The translations under genes were made by a program, and so were the position numbers. A stretch of 64,000 nt of DNA, taken from positions 124,001 through 188,000 of the forward strand of contig NZ_JANUCT010000003.1 in the NCBI RefSeq assembly GCF_024808875.1, given 5' to 3'. The notes beneath the pieces are model-generated. The model was not told the DNA's origin, ran no database searches, and saw only the letters and a program-made list of their open reading frames with translations. Each line of letters opens with the position of its first letter. Within the stretch, counting starts at the first letter, position 1. Source of the DNA: Methylohalomonas lacus. Its GTDB lineage: Bacteria; Pseudomonadota; Gammaproteobacteria; Methylohalomonadales; Methylohalomonadaceae. This document shows positions 8,144 through 15,654 of the stretch, in pieces.

Positions 8144-8157
8144 GGAACACTCGTTCC
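8144..8157. promoter_or_regulatory. Putative TetR operator before the CMD-DoxX-SRPBCC operon
   Basis: The palindrome GGAACACTCGTTCC has perfect 5-bp arms around a 4-bp centre. It lies between the tetR stop and the CMD start. It matches the site at 8779-8792 in front of tetR except for two central positions. Two such copies flanking the same regulator gene are good evidence for TetR binding sites. Confidence 0.7.
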
Positions 8158-8177
8158 AAATTTGAGCAAAAAAATAT

Positions 8178-8765
8178 TCAATCCAGCGCTGCGAGTACCT
8201 GCCGGGCTACGCCCTCGGCCCGGGATCGCCCGGCGCCACACTTCAGTAACGTGCGCAGTCCGCACATGCCGCTGACCAGGTAGTAGCCCAGGGCATCAGC
8301 GTCGAGCGTCGCGGCGATGACCTGTTCGGACTGGCCGCGGCGAATGGCCGCGGTGAATATATCGGCAAACTGCTGCAGCCCGGCATGCGCCTGCTGCGCC
8401 AGTGCCGTATCTTCATGACCCAGCTCGATGGCGGTATTCATCGCCAGGCAGCCCAGCCGCAGCTGCGGGTCGTCGGCACCGCGTGCAACCTGCATAAAGG
8501 TTGTCTCGATGAAGGCGCGGCCGGTTTCGGCATCCGCCAGCTGTTGTCGCAGCTGCGCGGCGAGGTCATCGCAGTAATTCTGCAGACAGCGACTGAACAG
8601 GTTTTCCTTGTTGCTGAAGGCCTGGTACAGACTGCTGCGCGACAACTGCGTCGCGTCGAGCAGATCGGCTATGGACGTCGCCTGGTAGCCCTGGCGCCAG
8701 AATACCTGGGTCGCCTGATCGATGACCCGCTCAATCTCGTAGCTGTTGGGGCGTCCTGCTGTCAT
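8178..8765 (-). CDS. TetR/AcrR-family transcriptional regulator
   Basis: The 195-residue protein has an N-terminal TetR helix-turn-helix domain (ERVIDQATQVFWRQGYQATSIADLLDATQLSRSSLYQAFSNKENLF) followed by an all-helical ligand domain. The start at 8765 (MTAGRPNSYEIERV) is chosen because it begins just before the DNA-binding domain and leaves the palindromic operator at 8773-8796 upstream; starts further out would translate the operator. It probably represses its own gene and the CMD-DoxX-SRPBCC operon downstream. FWRQGYQATS is typical of regulators that respond to electrophiles or quinones, but the ligand is not known. Confidence 0.9.
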   Translation of the reverse strand: MTAGRPNSYEIERVIDQATQVFWRQGYQATSIADLLDATQLSRSSLYQAFSNKENLFSRCLQNYCDDLAAQLRQQLADAETGRAFIETTFMQVARGADDPQLRLGCLAMNTAIELGHEDTALAQQAHAGLQQFADIFTAAIRRGQSEQVIAATLDADALGYYLVSGMCGLRTLLKCGAGRSRAEGVARQVLAALD

Positions 8766-8772
8766 GGCGGCC

Positions 8773-8796
8773 ATTATAGGAATGCTCGTTCCATAA
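8773..8796. promoter_or_regulatory. Putative TetR operator overlapping the tetR promoter region
   Basis: The core GGAATGCTCGTTCC (8779-8792) sits within a longer dyad with flanking ATTAT and ATAAT arms. It lies immediately upstream of the chosen tetR start. With the copy at 8144-8157 it gives the consensus GGAAYRCTCGTTCC. Negative autoregulation is inferred. Confidence 0.7.
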
Positions 8797-8840
8797 TTAA
8801 AGCCAGTGTCATTCAACCCGATGAGCGCGGCCAGCATACT

Positions 8841-9101
8841 TCAGCTCGCCGGCGGGTCGGGCTGCTTCAACTCGGCCTGCCTGATTTCTGCCAGGACGCG
8901 TTCGACGGTTTCCGGCGGACAGGTTTTGTCGCTGTCGTGCTGACGTCTCAGCAGGGCCAGTAACCGTTGCAGCTGGCGTACATAACGCCGGCAGTAACGG
9001 CACATCATCAGGTGTAGCCGTACGCTCAGGCGCAGTCGGCTACCCTCCAGCAGATCCGGATTCGCCGTGGTTTCCTGGACCAGTTCGCGGCAGTTCAGCA
9101 T
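8841..9101 (-). CDS. Zinc-finger anti-sigma factor (zf-HC2 type)
   Basis: The 86-residue protein has the anti-sigma zinc-binding pattern HLMMCRYC, a His-x3-Cys-x2-Cys motif, preceded by CRELV with a further upstream Cys. Its start overlaps the end of the ECF sigma gene by 7 bp, as usual for sigma/anti-sigma pairs. There is no obvious transmembrane helix, so it is probably a soluble, redox- or zinc-sensing anti-sigma factor of the ChrR/RsrA kind in mechanism. It should hold the partner sigma factor inactive until the zinc site is disturbed. Confidence 0.85.
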   Translation of the reverse strand: MLNCRELVQETTANPDLLEGSRLRLSVRLHLMMCRYCRRYVRQLQRLLALLRRQHDSDKTCPPETVERVLAEIRQAELKQPDPPAS

Positions 9102-9706
9102 TCGCCGGTTTCCTCATAGTGTTCAAGCATTCTGTACAGTGCGCCACGTGCCCGGTGCAATAGTACCCGGGCATTGGATGCGGACAATGCCAGCTCGTTA
9201 CAGATCGTCTCGAAGGCCTCGCCGTCGATGTCGCGCAATTGGATCAGGGCCTGCTGGTTGCCGGGCAGTTGGGTCAGCGTCTTTTCCAGGCAGTCGGCAA
9301 GATTGCCTTGTGCCAGCAGCGCCTCGGGTGAATCCGCCTGCCATGCGGCCGGCGGCGAGCTCCAGCTGCCCTGGCTGTTGAAGCGCTCAAGGTAGGGATC
9401 TTCGCCGCTGCTGTCCTGCATGCGCAACTCGCTTTCGCGCTTGTCGTGCCTGAGTTGCATGCGCGCCTCGTTGACGGCGATGCTGCACAGCCAGGTCTTG
9501 ATCGTCGAGCGGCCGGCAAACCGGCTGCAGTGCTTGTGCGCCTTGATCCAGGCCTCCTGTACGACTTCCTCGGCGTGCGCGTCGCCGACCATGGGGCGGA
9601 CCAGACCGAGCAGGGCGGTGTGATAGCGCCGGATCAGTTCGGCGAACACGGCCTGGTCGCCGGCGCGCAAGGCATCGAGATCGATCGTGTCTTCGGGGCT
9701 TGCCAT
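9095..9706 (-). CDS. ECF-type RNA polymerase sigma factor
   Basis: The 203-residue protein has sigma region 2 (FAELIRRYHTALLGLVRPMVGDAHAEEVVQEAWIKAHKH) and region 4 (LPGNQQALIQLRDIDGEAFETICNELALSASNARVLLHRARGAL). It lacks regions 1 and 3, as expected for an extracytoplasmic-function sigma factor. The linker is rather long and rich in Ser and Pro. It is co-transcribed with the overlapping zinc-finger anti-sigma gene. Its targets are unknown. The porin upstream region next door and the adjacent stress operon are candidates. Confidence 0.9.
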   Translation of the reverse strand: MASPEDTIDLDALRAGDQAVFAELIRRYHTALLGLVRPMVGDAHAEEVVQEAWIKAHKHCSRFAGRSTIKTWLCSIAVNEARMQLRHDKRESELRMQDSSGEDPYLERFNSQGSWSSPPAAWQADSPEALLAQGNLADCLEKTLTQLPGNQQALIQLRDIDGEAFETICNELALSASNARVLLHRARGALYRMLEHYEETGEC

Positions 9707-9894
9707 TAGTATTCCGGTTCACGAAATGGGGTGACTCATGAAGGTATCACAACACTATGGCAAGTCCATCGTACATGCCAGCCCGGGGCTGAGTCAGTCT
9801 GTACCGCCACGCTCTGGCCTCATTGTGTCGCCGGACTGTTGATAGTGTATTTCTAACTAGTTGATTTTATTTGACTATCAAGACATTGTTTCCA

Positions 9895-10054
9895 TTGTTG
9901 CTTTAATGCAACAAAGCGGATGGAAGAGTGCTGTCCATAGACTGGAATGATGTTGCACTGCAACTTGATACGCGATCTGCGGATGATCGGCTAAGTCATT
10001 GCGTGACAGGCCAAAGCGTTTATCGCAGAATCAGCGTTGTTGCATCAATGCAAC
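9895..10054. promoter_or_regulatory. Three operator-like palindromes upstream of the porin gene
   Basis: The 578-bp gap between the divergent sigma and porin genes holds no convincing gene. It contains three dyads built on GTTGC and GCAAC: GTTGCTTTAATGCAAC at 9898-9913, GTTGCACTGCAAC at 9952-9964 and GTTGCATCAATGCAAC at 10039-10054. The first and third have the same 6-bp spacer ending in AAT. This looks like a regulator-binding array controlling the porin, although the nearest site is about 230 bp from its start. Downstream (10075-10285) is AT-rich leader with a strong Shine-Dalgarno AGGAGGA at 10272-10278. Confidence 0.6.
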
Positions 10055-10284
10055 GAAAAAACGACATTCAGGTGGATTGTTGTTTTTTTGTAAAAAAATA
10101 CTTGCAACTGTGGTTTTCGTGGTTTACTTTTTACGTGTCTTGAAGAAAGACAGTACTGTCGGTCTTCAGGCCTGCTCCACCGAACATTAATAAGTTGGGG
10201 GAGGGATAACAGGCTGGGGAGATCGCACTTAATCTCTAGAGTGCATTAAGTATTCACGCTTTGTGAGTTACTAGGAGGAAACAA

Positions 10285-11562
10285 ATGAAAAACCTGAAGA
10301 AGAGCACGCTTGCTGCTGCAGTAGGTAGTGCGACTCTGGCCCTGGCGATGAGCGCACCGGTTCAGGCCGAAAGCTCCGTCGACATTTCGGGCTGGATTAA
10401 CGAGGGCGTCATGTACTGGGACGACGGTGTCGACAGCGACATCAGTCAGCAGTCCGACAACGGCACCACCCTGGGCAGCCGTATCACTTTCTCCGGTACG
10501 ACTGACCTGCAGAACACCGGCATGAACGCCGGCTTCGAGGTCATTCTCGAGCCGATTTCGAACACCACGCCGCTGATTTTCGGTAACCAGCAGAACATGC
10601 CGGACAACAACGCCTATGACGTCGGTGTGCTGGGTTCCAGCGTCAACGTCGGCGGTGCCTTCGGTAAGGTGACCGTCGGTCTGCAGTCCATGCCGACCGA
10701 TAACATCGCCGTGCTGGCCGATCCGTCCGCCACCCTGTGGCCGTCGATCTCCCCGGTGTTCCGTGGTAACGGCTTCATGATTCAGGATACCGACGCGGTT
10801 AGTGTTACTGCTGGTGGCCTAAACGGTGGCGATCCCTTTGCCACGACCTGGGGTAACTTCCTGGGCTGTCTGACCGCGCCGACCCTGCAGGGTGCCGGTG
10901 GTATCGGTCTGGACTGCAATGGTATCTACCGCAGCGGCGTTCGCTATGACCTGCCGACCTTCGTCGACGGTCTGAACCTGGCGGTTGGCGCGTCCAATGA
11001 CGACATGTATGACGTCGCCGCCAAGTACAACACCGAACTGGCCGGTCGTATCACCACCATGCTGCACCTCGGCTACGCCCACAACGGCGGCCCGAATGGT
11101 GGCCTGGCCTCGCAGGTGTTCTACAACAGCGCCGACAACTTCCAGGTCCAGTTGGGCTTGATGGATCAGCAGACCGGCATCTTCGGTACCTTCGCGTACC
11201 AGTATGAAGACGCCAGCCTGACCGACCTCGGTCGTTCCATCAACTATGAAGACTCGACCGACGCCTATTGGGGCAAGATCGGTATCAAGAAGAAGTTCAA
11301 CGCCGTCGGTGATACCTCCTTCGCCGTGCAGTATGGCTCCTACAACGACCAGTACGGTCCGCTGGGTGCCGTTGGCGTCACCGGTTCCGAAGTTGAGCGT
11401 CTCGGTATCGAGGTCAGCCAGTACTTCGGCAGCAACCTGATGCTCTATGGCGTCTGGGAAAACCTGAGCCTGGATGTTGACGGTTCTTCCGCCGCCGCCC
11501 AGTCTCTGGATAACGGCGACGACCTGGATACCTTCACTCTGGGTCTGACCTACTTCTTCTAA
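10285..11562 (+). CDS. Outer-membrane porin
   Basis: The 425-residue protein begins with a signal peptide (MKNLKKSTLAAAVGSATLALAMSAPVQA, cleavage before ESSVDISG). It continues as an alternating beta-strand protein rich in Gly, Asn and Asp and ends in LTYFF, the aromatic C-terminus recognised by the BAM complex. It belongs to the general Gram-negative porin type that forms trimeric beta-barrel channels. It has a very strong ribosome-binding site (AGGAGGA, 6 bp before ATG), a long leader with three palindromes, its own terminator and strongly C/G-ending codons. These features suggest high expression. The transported solute is unknown. Confidence 0.9.
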   Translation: MKNLKKSTLAAAVGSATLALAMSAPVQAESSVDISGWINEGVMYWDDGVDSDISQQSDNGTTLGSRITFSGTTDLQNTGMNAGFEVILEPISNTTPLIFGNQQNMPDNNAYDVGVLGSSVNVGGAFGKVTVGLQSMPTDNIAVLADPSATLWPSISPVFRGNGFMIQDTDAVSVTAGGLNGGDPFATTWGNFLGCLTAPTLQGAGGIGLDCNGIYRSGVRYDLPTFVDGLNLAVGASNDDMYDVAAKYNTELAGRITTMLHLGYAHNGGPNGGLASQVFYNSADNFQVQLGLMDQQTGIFGTFAYQYEDASLTDLGRSINYEDSTDAYWGKIGIKKKFNAVGDTSFAVQYGSYNDQYGPLGAVGVTGSEVERLGIEVSQYFGSNLMLYGVWENLSLDVDGSSAAAQSLDNGDDLDTFTLGLTYFF

Positions 11563-11610
11563 GACTTGGAACGAAGTATCCAGCTGTAGACGTATCTAGC
11601 TGTAATAAAA

Positions 11611-11636
11611 GGGCCTCCTCGGAGGCCCTTTTTTAT
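11611..11636 (+). terminator. Rho-independent terminator of the porin gene
   Basis: GGGCCTCC and GGAGGCCC form a perfect 8-bp stem with a TC loop, followed by six T. It lies 48 bp after the porin stop. Confidence 0.92.
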
Positions 11637-11753
11637 GCGCGTCTTCCGGGAGCGAAGGGCACTGCGGGCTTCTCCCACCGGGCCCGGATACGCTAAACTA
11701 ATGATTTCCGGCAAGGTCGAACTTGCATTACTCACTCCATTCACCGGTCTGTT

Positions 11754-12704
11754 ATGAAAACGATTACTAATCACCTGGTTACGGTTCTGTTCCTGAGCGC
11801 GCTGATGGTCTCCGGCAACGCCGCGGCGGCGCTGTTCGGCGGCGACGACGGCAGCGTCCTTTGGAAGTCCGGCAACAATCTCTACATCAAGTACGCCAAG
11901 CAGGACAGTGACAATTTTGGCAGCAACGACCACCCGGTTGAGCTGGATCCGCAGAACATCGTCACGGTACTGGAAGAACTGCGCTTTCAAGCGAAAAAAT
12001 CCGGCCTGTTTTCCTCGGGCAAGGAAGAGCGCGTGTTTTCCGTGACCCAGGCGCGGCGCCTGGCCGAGTACCTGGCAATCGGCCTTAAGGAGGCGGAACC
12101 GAACCAGGACATCATCTTCACGCTGCAGAAAGAGGTCAGCCAGCTGCTTATTCTGACCGACCATGTATTCGTCTCCGGCCGCGCGTTCTACAAGGACGGC
12201 CGGCTCAACATCATCATTGGCGATTACAATCGCTTCAAGAACCAGGAATACGAGCGTGTCTATGACTCCTCCGGCCAGCTTGGCGGTGCCTACAATTTCA
12301 ATCATGGCCGCCGCTCCAGTAGCGCCAACAATGTACCCGGCGCGGTCGTTAACATGGCCGGTATTCAGAACAAGGTCGTGAACAACAACCCGCGCCAGGA
12401 CTGGTTCGTTCTGGACATTGACCAGGCGGCGAGCGCTATTGCCCAGCAGAAGGGCGAGCGGGGCAAGGAAGAAGGCGGCATGAGCCGCGAGATGCGCCTC
12501 GAAGCCGCGCGCATGCAGAAGGAGCAGCGCGAGCTGAAGCTGGAAATGGCGCGCATGCGCGAGCAGATGAAGAATTCCGGCGGCGACAACGGCGGCAAGA
12601 GCCCCGAGGAACGGCTTGAAACGCTGGAGAAGCTCTACGAGCAGGAAATGATCTCCAAGGAAGAGTACGAGACCAAGCGCGAGCAGATCCTGAGCGATAT
12701 CTAG
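11754..12704 (+). CDS. Exported protein with coiled coil and C-terminal SHOCT domain
   Basis: The 316-residue protein starts with a signal peptide (MKTITNHLVTVLFLSALMVSGNAAAA). Residues about 30-220 form an unrecognised globular region. Residues about 245-285 form a charged coiled coil rich in Glu, Arg, Met and Lys. The last 35 residues (EERLETLEKLYEQEMISKEEYETKREQIL) are a SHOCT short C-terminal domain, a module thought to act in oligomer or nucleic-acid contacts. No catalytic motif is visible. It stands alone between the porin terminator and the repeat array at 12.7 kb. Function unknown. Confidence 0.75.
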   Translation: MKTITNHLVTVLFLSALMVSGNAAAALFGGDDGSVLWKSGNNLYIKYAKQDSDNFGSNDHPVELDPQNIVTVLEELRFQAKKSGLFSSGKEERVFSVTQARRLAEYLAIGLKEAEPNQDIIFTLQKEVSQLLILTDHVFVSGRAFYKDGRLNIIIGDYNRFKNQEYERVYDSSGQLGGAYNFNHGRRSSSANNVPGAVVNMAGIQNKVVNNNPRQDWFVLDIDQAASAIAQQKGERGKEEGGMSREMRLEAARMQKEQRELKLEMARMREQMKNSGGDNGGKSPEERLETLEKLYEQEMISKEEYETKREQILSDI

Positions 12705-12723
12705 GCGCACAGGATGTAGAGTA

Positions 12724-13082
12724 GATTCCGGATAACCGCTGCGCGGTTTCCGGAATGACGAATGCTTGATTGCCCCGGAAGGCGATAGCTGTCATTCCGG
12801 CCTCCCGTGAGGGAGAGCCGGAATCCCGCATGCGGTGGGCGCTTTTGATAGATTCCGGATAACCGCTGCGCGGTTTCCGGAATGACGAATGCTTGATTGC
12901 CCCGGTAGGCGATAACCGTCATTCCGGCCTCCCGCAGGGAGAGCCGGAATGACGCATGCGCGGTGGGCGCTTTTGATAGATTCCGGATAACCACTACGTG
13001 GTTTCCGGAATGACGAATACTTAACTGCCCCGGAAAGTGATAGCCGTCATTCCGGCCTCACGACGCGAGCGCCGGAATCTGA
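12724..13082. repeat. Tandem array of three ~127-bp paired-hairpin repeats
   Basis: Units start at 12724, 12851 and 12979. Each holds two palindromes. The first runs ATTCCGGATAACCGC, a short loop, then GCGGTTTCCGGAAT. The second runs CATTCCGGCCTCCC, a short loop, then GGGAGAGCCGGAATC. Units 1 and 2 have AACCGC/GCGGTT in the first stem; unit 3 has AACCAC/GTGGTT, a compensated change. The third unit also has a changed second hairpin (CTCACGACGCGAG). More copies occur at 15005-15302 and 15655-16034. No gene lies in this stretch. Confidence 0.85.
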
Positions 13083-13140
13083 CGGGTCAGGACTCGTTGC
13101 AGCCTTCACACCTCATCCAATACTCAGGATAATCACCCCC

Positions 13141-14133
13141 ATGCGCGAACTCTACCCGGAAATCGAACCGGTCGAAGCCGGTCTGCTCGACGTTGGCGAC
13201 GGTCACCGGATCCATTACGAGGACTGCGGCAGCCGCGACGGCATCCCGGTGATTTTCCTCCATGGCGGCCCCGGCTCGGGCGCCAAGCCGCAGCACCGCC
13301 AGCTGTTTGACCCGGCGCGCTATCGCATCATCATCTTCGACCAGCGCGGCAGCGGCCGCAGCGAGCCGTTCGGCCGGCTGGAAGCCAATACCACGCAGCA
13401 CCTGCTCGCCGACATGGAAACCCTGCGCGAGCGGCTGGGCATCGACCGCTGGCTGGTGCACGGCGGTTCCTGGGGCGCGACGCTGGCGCTGCTGTACGCC
13501 GAGACGTACCCGCAAAAGCTGCTCGGCCTGGTGCTGCGCGGCACGTTCCTGGCCCGTGCCCAGGACTACCAGTTCCTGCTCGGCCGCGGCGCTGAGCGCT
13601 TTTTCCCCGAGTACTGGGACGATTTCCGCCAGGAGCTGATCGACCTGGCCGAGGTGCGCGGCCACTCGGGTTTCGACATGCGGCCCGAGGCCATCGTGCA
13701 GCTGCTGCATGAAAGCCTGGGCGCCGACGAAGCCGACCAGGTGGAAAAGGCGGCCCGCGCCTGGGCCTGGTGGACCGGCCGGGTGGTGACCTATACCCTC
13801 AATGGTGAATTCAGTCTCGACGGTTTCGACGCCGACAAGCTGGTCAAGTCCGGCGGCATCGAGCTGCACTACGCCCGCAACGCCTACTTCATCGAGGACA
13901 ACCAGATACTGGCCAACATCGGCCGGGTGCCGAATGTGCCGGTGCGCATCATCCACGGCCGCCGTGACATGATTTGCACGCTGTCGGCATCCTGGGCCGT
14001 GCACCGCGCACTGCCACAGTCGGAGTTGAAAGTGCTCGAGGATGCCGGCCATCTGGGCGGCGAACCGGCCATGATCAACGCGCTCGTCAAGGCCAGTGAC
14101 TGGATGGCGGATCAGATCGAACCGGCCAACTGA
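13141..14133 (+). CDS. pip: Proline iminopeptidase (prolyl aminopeptidase)
   Basis: The 330-residue alpha/beta-hydrolase of peptidase family S33 removes N-terminal proline from peptides in the cytoplasm. It has the oxyanion segment HGGPGSG, FDQRGSGRS, the nucleophile elbow GGSWG, an acid in IIHGRRDM and the catalytic His in DAGHLGG, all as in bacterial prolyl aminopeptidases. Length matches the family (about 315-335). It follows the repeat array with a short leader, and folP begins 22 bp downstream, so the two may be co-transcribed. Confidence 0.92.
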   Translation: MRELYPEIEPVEAGLLDVGDGHRIHYEDCGSRDGIPVIFLHGGPGSGAKPQHRQLFDPARYRIIIFDQRGSGRSEPFGRLEANTTQHLLADMETLRERLGIDRWLVHGGSWGATLALLYAETYPQKLLGLVLRGTFLARAQDYQFLLGRGAERFFPEYWDDFRQELIDLAEVRGHSGFDMRPEAIVQLLHESLGADEADQVEKAARAWAWWTGRVVTYTLNGEFSLDGFDADKLVKSGGIELHYARNAYFIEDNQILANIGRVPNVPVRIIHGRRDMICTLSASWAVHRALPQSELKVLEDAGHLGGEPAMINALVKASDWMADQIEPAN

Positions 14134-14155
14134 ACGCCTGAAGCAAGTAGCCGAT

Positions 14156-14983
14156 ATGCAATCGTTTTCCAGCCAGCAGCCGGCCATCATGGGGATTCTC
14201 AACCTGACGCCGGACAGTTTTTCCGACGGCGGCCGCTACACCGATGTCGAACGCGCGATTGAGCACGCCCGGCAGATGGTGGCCGAGGGTGCGGCCATCA
14301 TCGACGTCGGCGGCGAGTCGACGCGGCCCGGCTCGCAGCGCGTCAGCGCCGAGGAGCAGCTGAGCCGCATCCTCGATATCATTCGCGCTCTGCGCGGCGA
14401 TCTGCCCGCCGATATTGCCATCAGCGTCGACACGACCCGCGTGCCGGTCGCCGAGGCGGCCATCCGTGCCGGCGCCAACATGCTCAATGACGTTTCCGCC
14501 GGTCGTGACGACCCGCGCATGTTTGCACTGGCGGCCGAGACCGGCGTGCCCATCGCCATCATGCACATGCAGGGCGAGCCGGCGACCATGCAGGACAATC
14601 CCACCTACACCGATGTCGTCACCGAGGTCCGCGATTTTCTGCTCGAGCGCGTTGCCGTGGCGGAAGCCGCCGGTATCGCCCGGGAACAGCTGGTCATCGA
14701 CCCGGGCATCGGCTTCGGCAAGACCCGCGATCACAACCTGCAGCTGCTGGCAGGCCTGTCTGAATTCGTGCAGACCGGCTACCCGGTCCTGCTCGGCACC
14801 AGCCGCAAGCGCTTCATGGGCGCGATTTGCCAGGAAACCGATACCAGCCAATTGATCGGCGCAACCTGCACCACCACCGTCATTGGCGCCCAGGCGGGCG
14901 TCAGCATCTTCCGCGTTCACGACGTCCGACCCAACCGCCAGGCCATCGAAGTGTCGAAGGCGATTGCTTCAGCGCGTTACTAG
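14156..14983 (+). CDS. folP: Dihydropteroate synthase
   Basis: The 275-residue TIM-barrel enzyme condenses 6-hydroxymethyl-dihydropterin pyrophosphate with p-aminobenzoate. It shows the family signatures MGILNLTPDSFSDGG, GGESTRPGS, SVDTTRVPVAEAA and DPGIGFGKT, and the C-terminal GTSRKRFMG. The start at 14156 (MQSFSSQQPAIMGIL) is preferred because longer frames overlap the pip gene. In most gammaproteobacteria folP lies between ftsH and glmM; here it sits between pip and repeats, about 4 kb from a second, archaeal-type DHPS-like gene. It could be the only folP or a moved extra copy. Confidence 0.93.
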   Translation: MQSFSSQQPAIMGILNLTPDSFSDGGRYTDVERAIEHARQMVAEGAAIIDVGGESTRPGSQRVSAEEQLSRILDIIRALRGDLPADIAISVDTTRVPVAEAAIRAGANMLNDVSAGRDDPRMFALAAETGVPIAIMHMQGEPATMQDNPTYTDVVTEVRDFLLERVAVAEAAGIAREQLVIDPGIGFGKTRDHNLQLLAGLSEFVQTGYPVLLGTSRKRFMGAICQETDTSQLIGATCTTTVIGAQAGVSIFRVHDVRPNRQAIEVSKAIASARY

Positions 14984-15004
14984 CGTCTGAGTATGGCTGG
15001 AAAT

Positions 15005-15302
15005 GGATTCCGGATAGCCACTTCGTGGCTTCCGGAATGACGGTGGTTTTTCGATATCGGGAAGTAATTTTCCGTCATTCCGGCCTCCCGTAGGGAGAAC
15101 TTGAATCTCCGTCGGAATGACGCCGAAGCAAAAACAGTCGTCATTCCGGCCGAGCGCATGCGAGAGCCGGAATCTCTAGCATGCGGTGGTGTTTTTAACA
15201 GATTCCGGATAACCACTACGTGGTTTCCGGAATGACGGATTCTTGATTGCCTCGGCGTGCGAGAATCGTCATTCCGGCCTCCCGCCAGGGAGAGCCGGAA
15301 TC
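15005..15302. repeat. Paired-hairpin ATTCCGG repeats, left of the GIY-YIG gene
   Basis: At least five palindromes lie in this 298-bp stretch. One has a stem of GATAGCCAC/GTGGCT (15005-15041), and another has AACCAC/GTGGTT near 15202-15238. Three are CATTCCGGCC-type hairpins with loops CCCGTAGGG, GAGCGCATGCGAGA and CCCGCCAGGG. The CCCGTAGGG copy has a degenerated right arm (GAACTTGAATC). No gene is present. Open frames through this region are translated repeat. Confidence 0.85.
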
Positions 15303-15333
15303 CGTACATTGCTCAGGAAGAGCTGAATTGCTT

Positions 15334-15624
15334 ATGGACAAGCTGCCTTGTGTTTACATTCTGACGAATCGCCGTCGTGGCACCCTTTATGTCGGTGTCA
15401 CTTCCAATTTACCCGGCCGCGTCTGGCAACACAGGAAAGATCTGGTTGAAGGTTTCACCCGACGCTATCGACTGCATACGCTGGTCTGGTTCGAGGTCCA
15501 TGACAGCATGGTGTCTGCGATCCGGCGCGAGAAATCACTTAAGCATTGGCGCCGGCAATGGAAGATCGAATTGATTGAAAGCGTCAATGCCGAGTGGCGT
15601 GATCTTTATTCGGATCTGGCCTGA
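15334..15624 (+). CDS. GIY-YIG single-domain nuclease-like protein
   Basis: The 96-residue protein is a stand-alone GIY-YIG domain of the UvrC N-terminal / YhbQ type. It has VYILTNRRRGTLYVGVTSN (the YI...YVG core), catalytic Arg in PGRVWQHR and the conserved Glu in AIRREKSLKHWRR. It ends EWRDLYSDL, as usual for this subfamily. The ATG at 15334 is chosen because longer frames translate the upstream repeat. The gene is enclosed on both sides by ATTCCGG paired-hairpin repeats. GIY-YIG enzymes cut DNA with one metal ion. The biological role of these small proteins is unclear, and a link to the repeats is suggested by position only. Confidence 0.88.
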   Translation: MDKLPCVYILTNRRRGTLYVGVTSNLPGRVWQHRKDLVEGFTRRYRLHTLVWFEVHDSMVSAIRREKSLKHWRRQWKIELIESVNAEWRDLYSDLA

Positions 15625-15654
15625 ATGGATTGCGTTTGGCGCCGGAAAAATTCT

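Noticed and set aside
11559-12710. 383-residue open frame on the minus strand
   Set aside because: It is antisense to the SHOCT-domain gene over its whole length. The plus-strand gene has a signal peptide, coiled coil and known domain, while the antisense product is low-complexity Leu/Ala/Val without family features.
13087-14202. 371-residue open frame opposite pip
   Set aside because: It is the shadow of the G+C-rich pip gene, whose catalytic motifs are complete on the plus strand.
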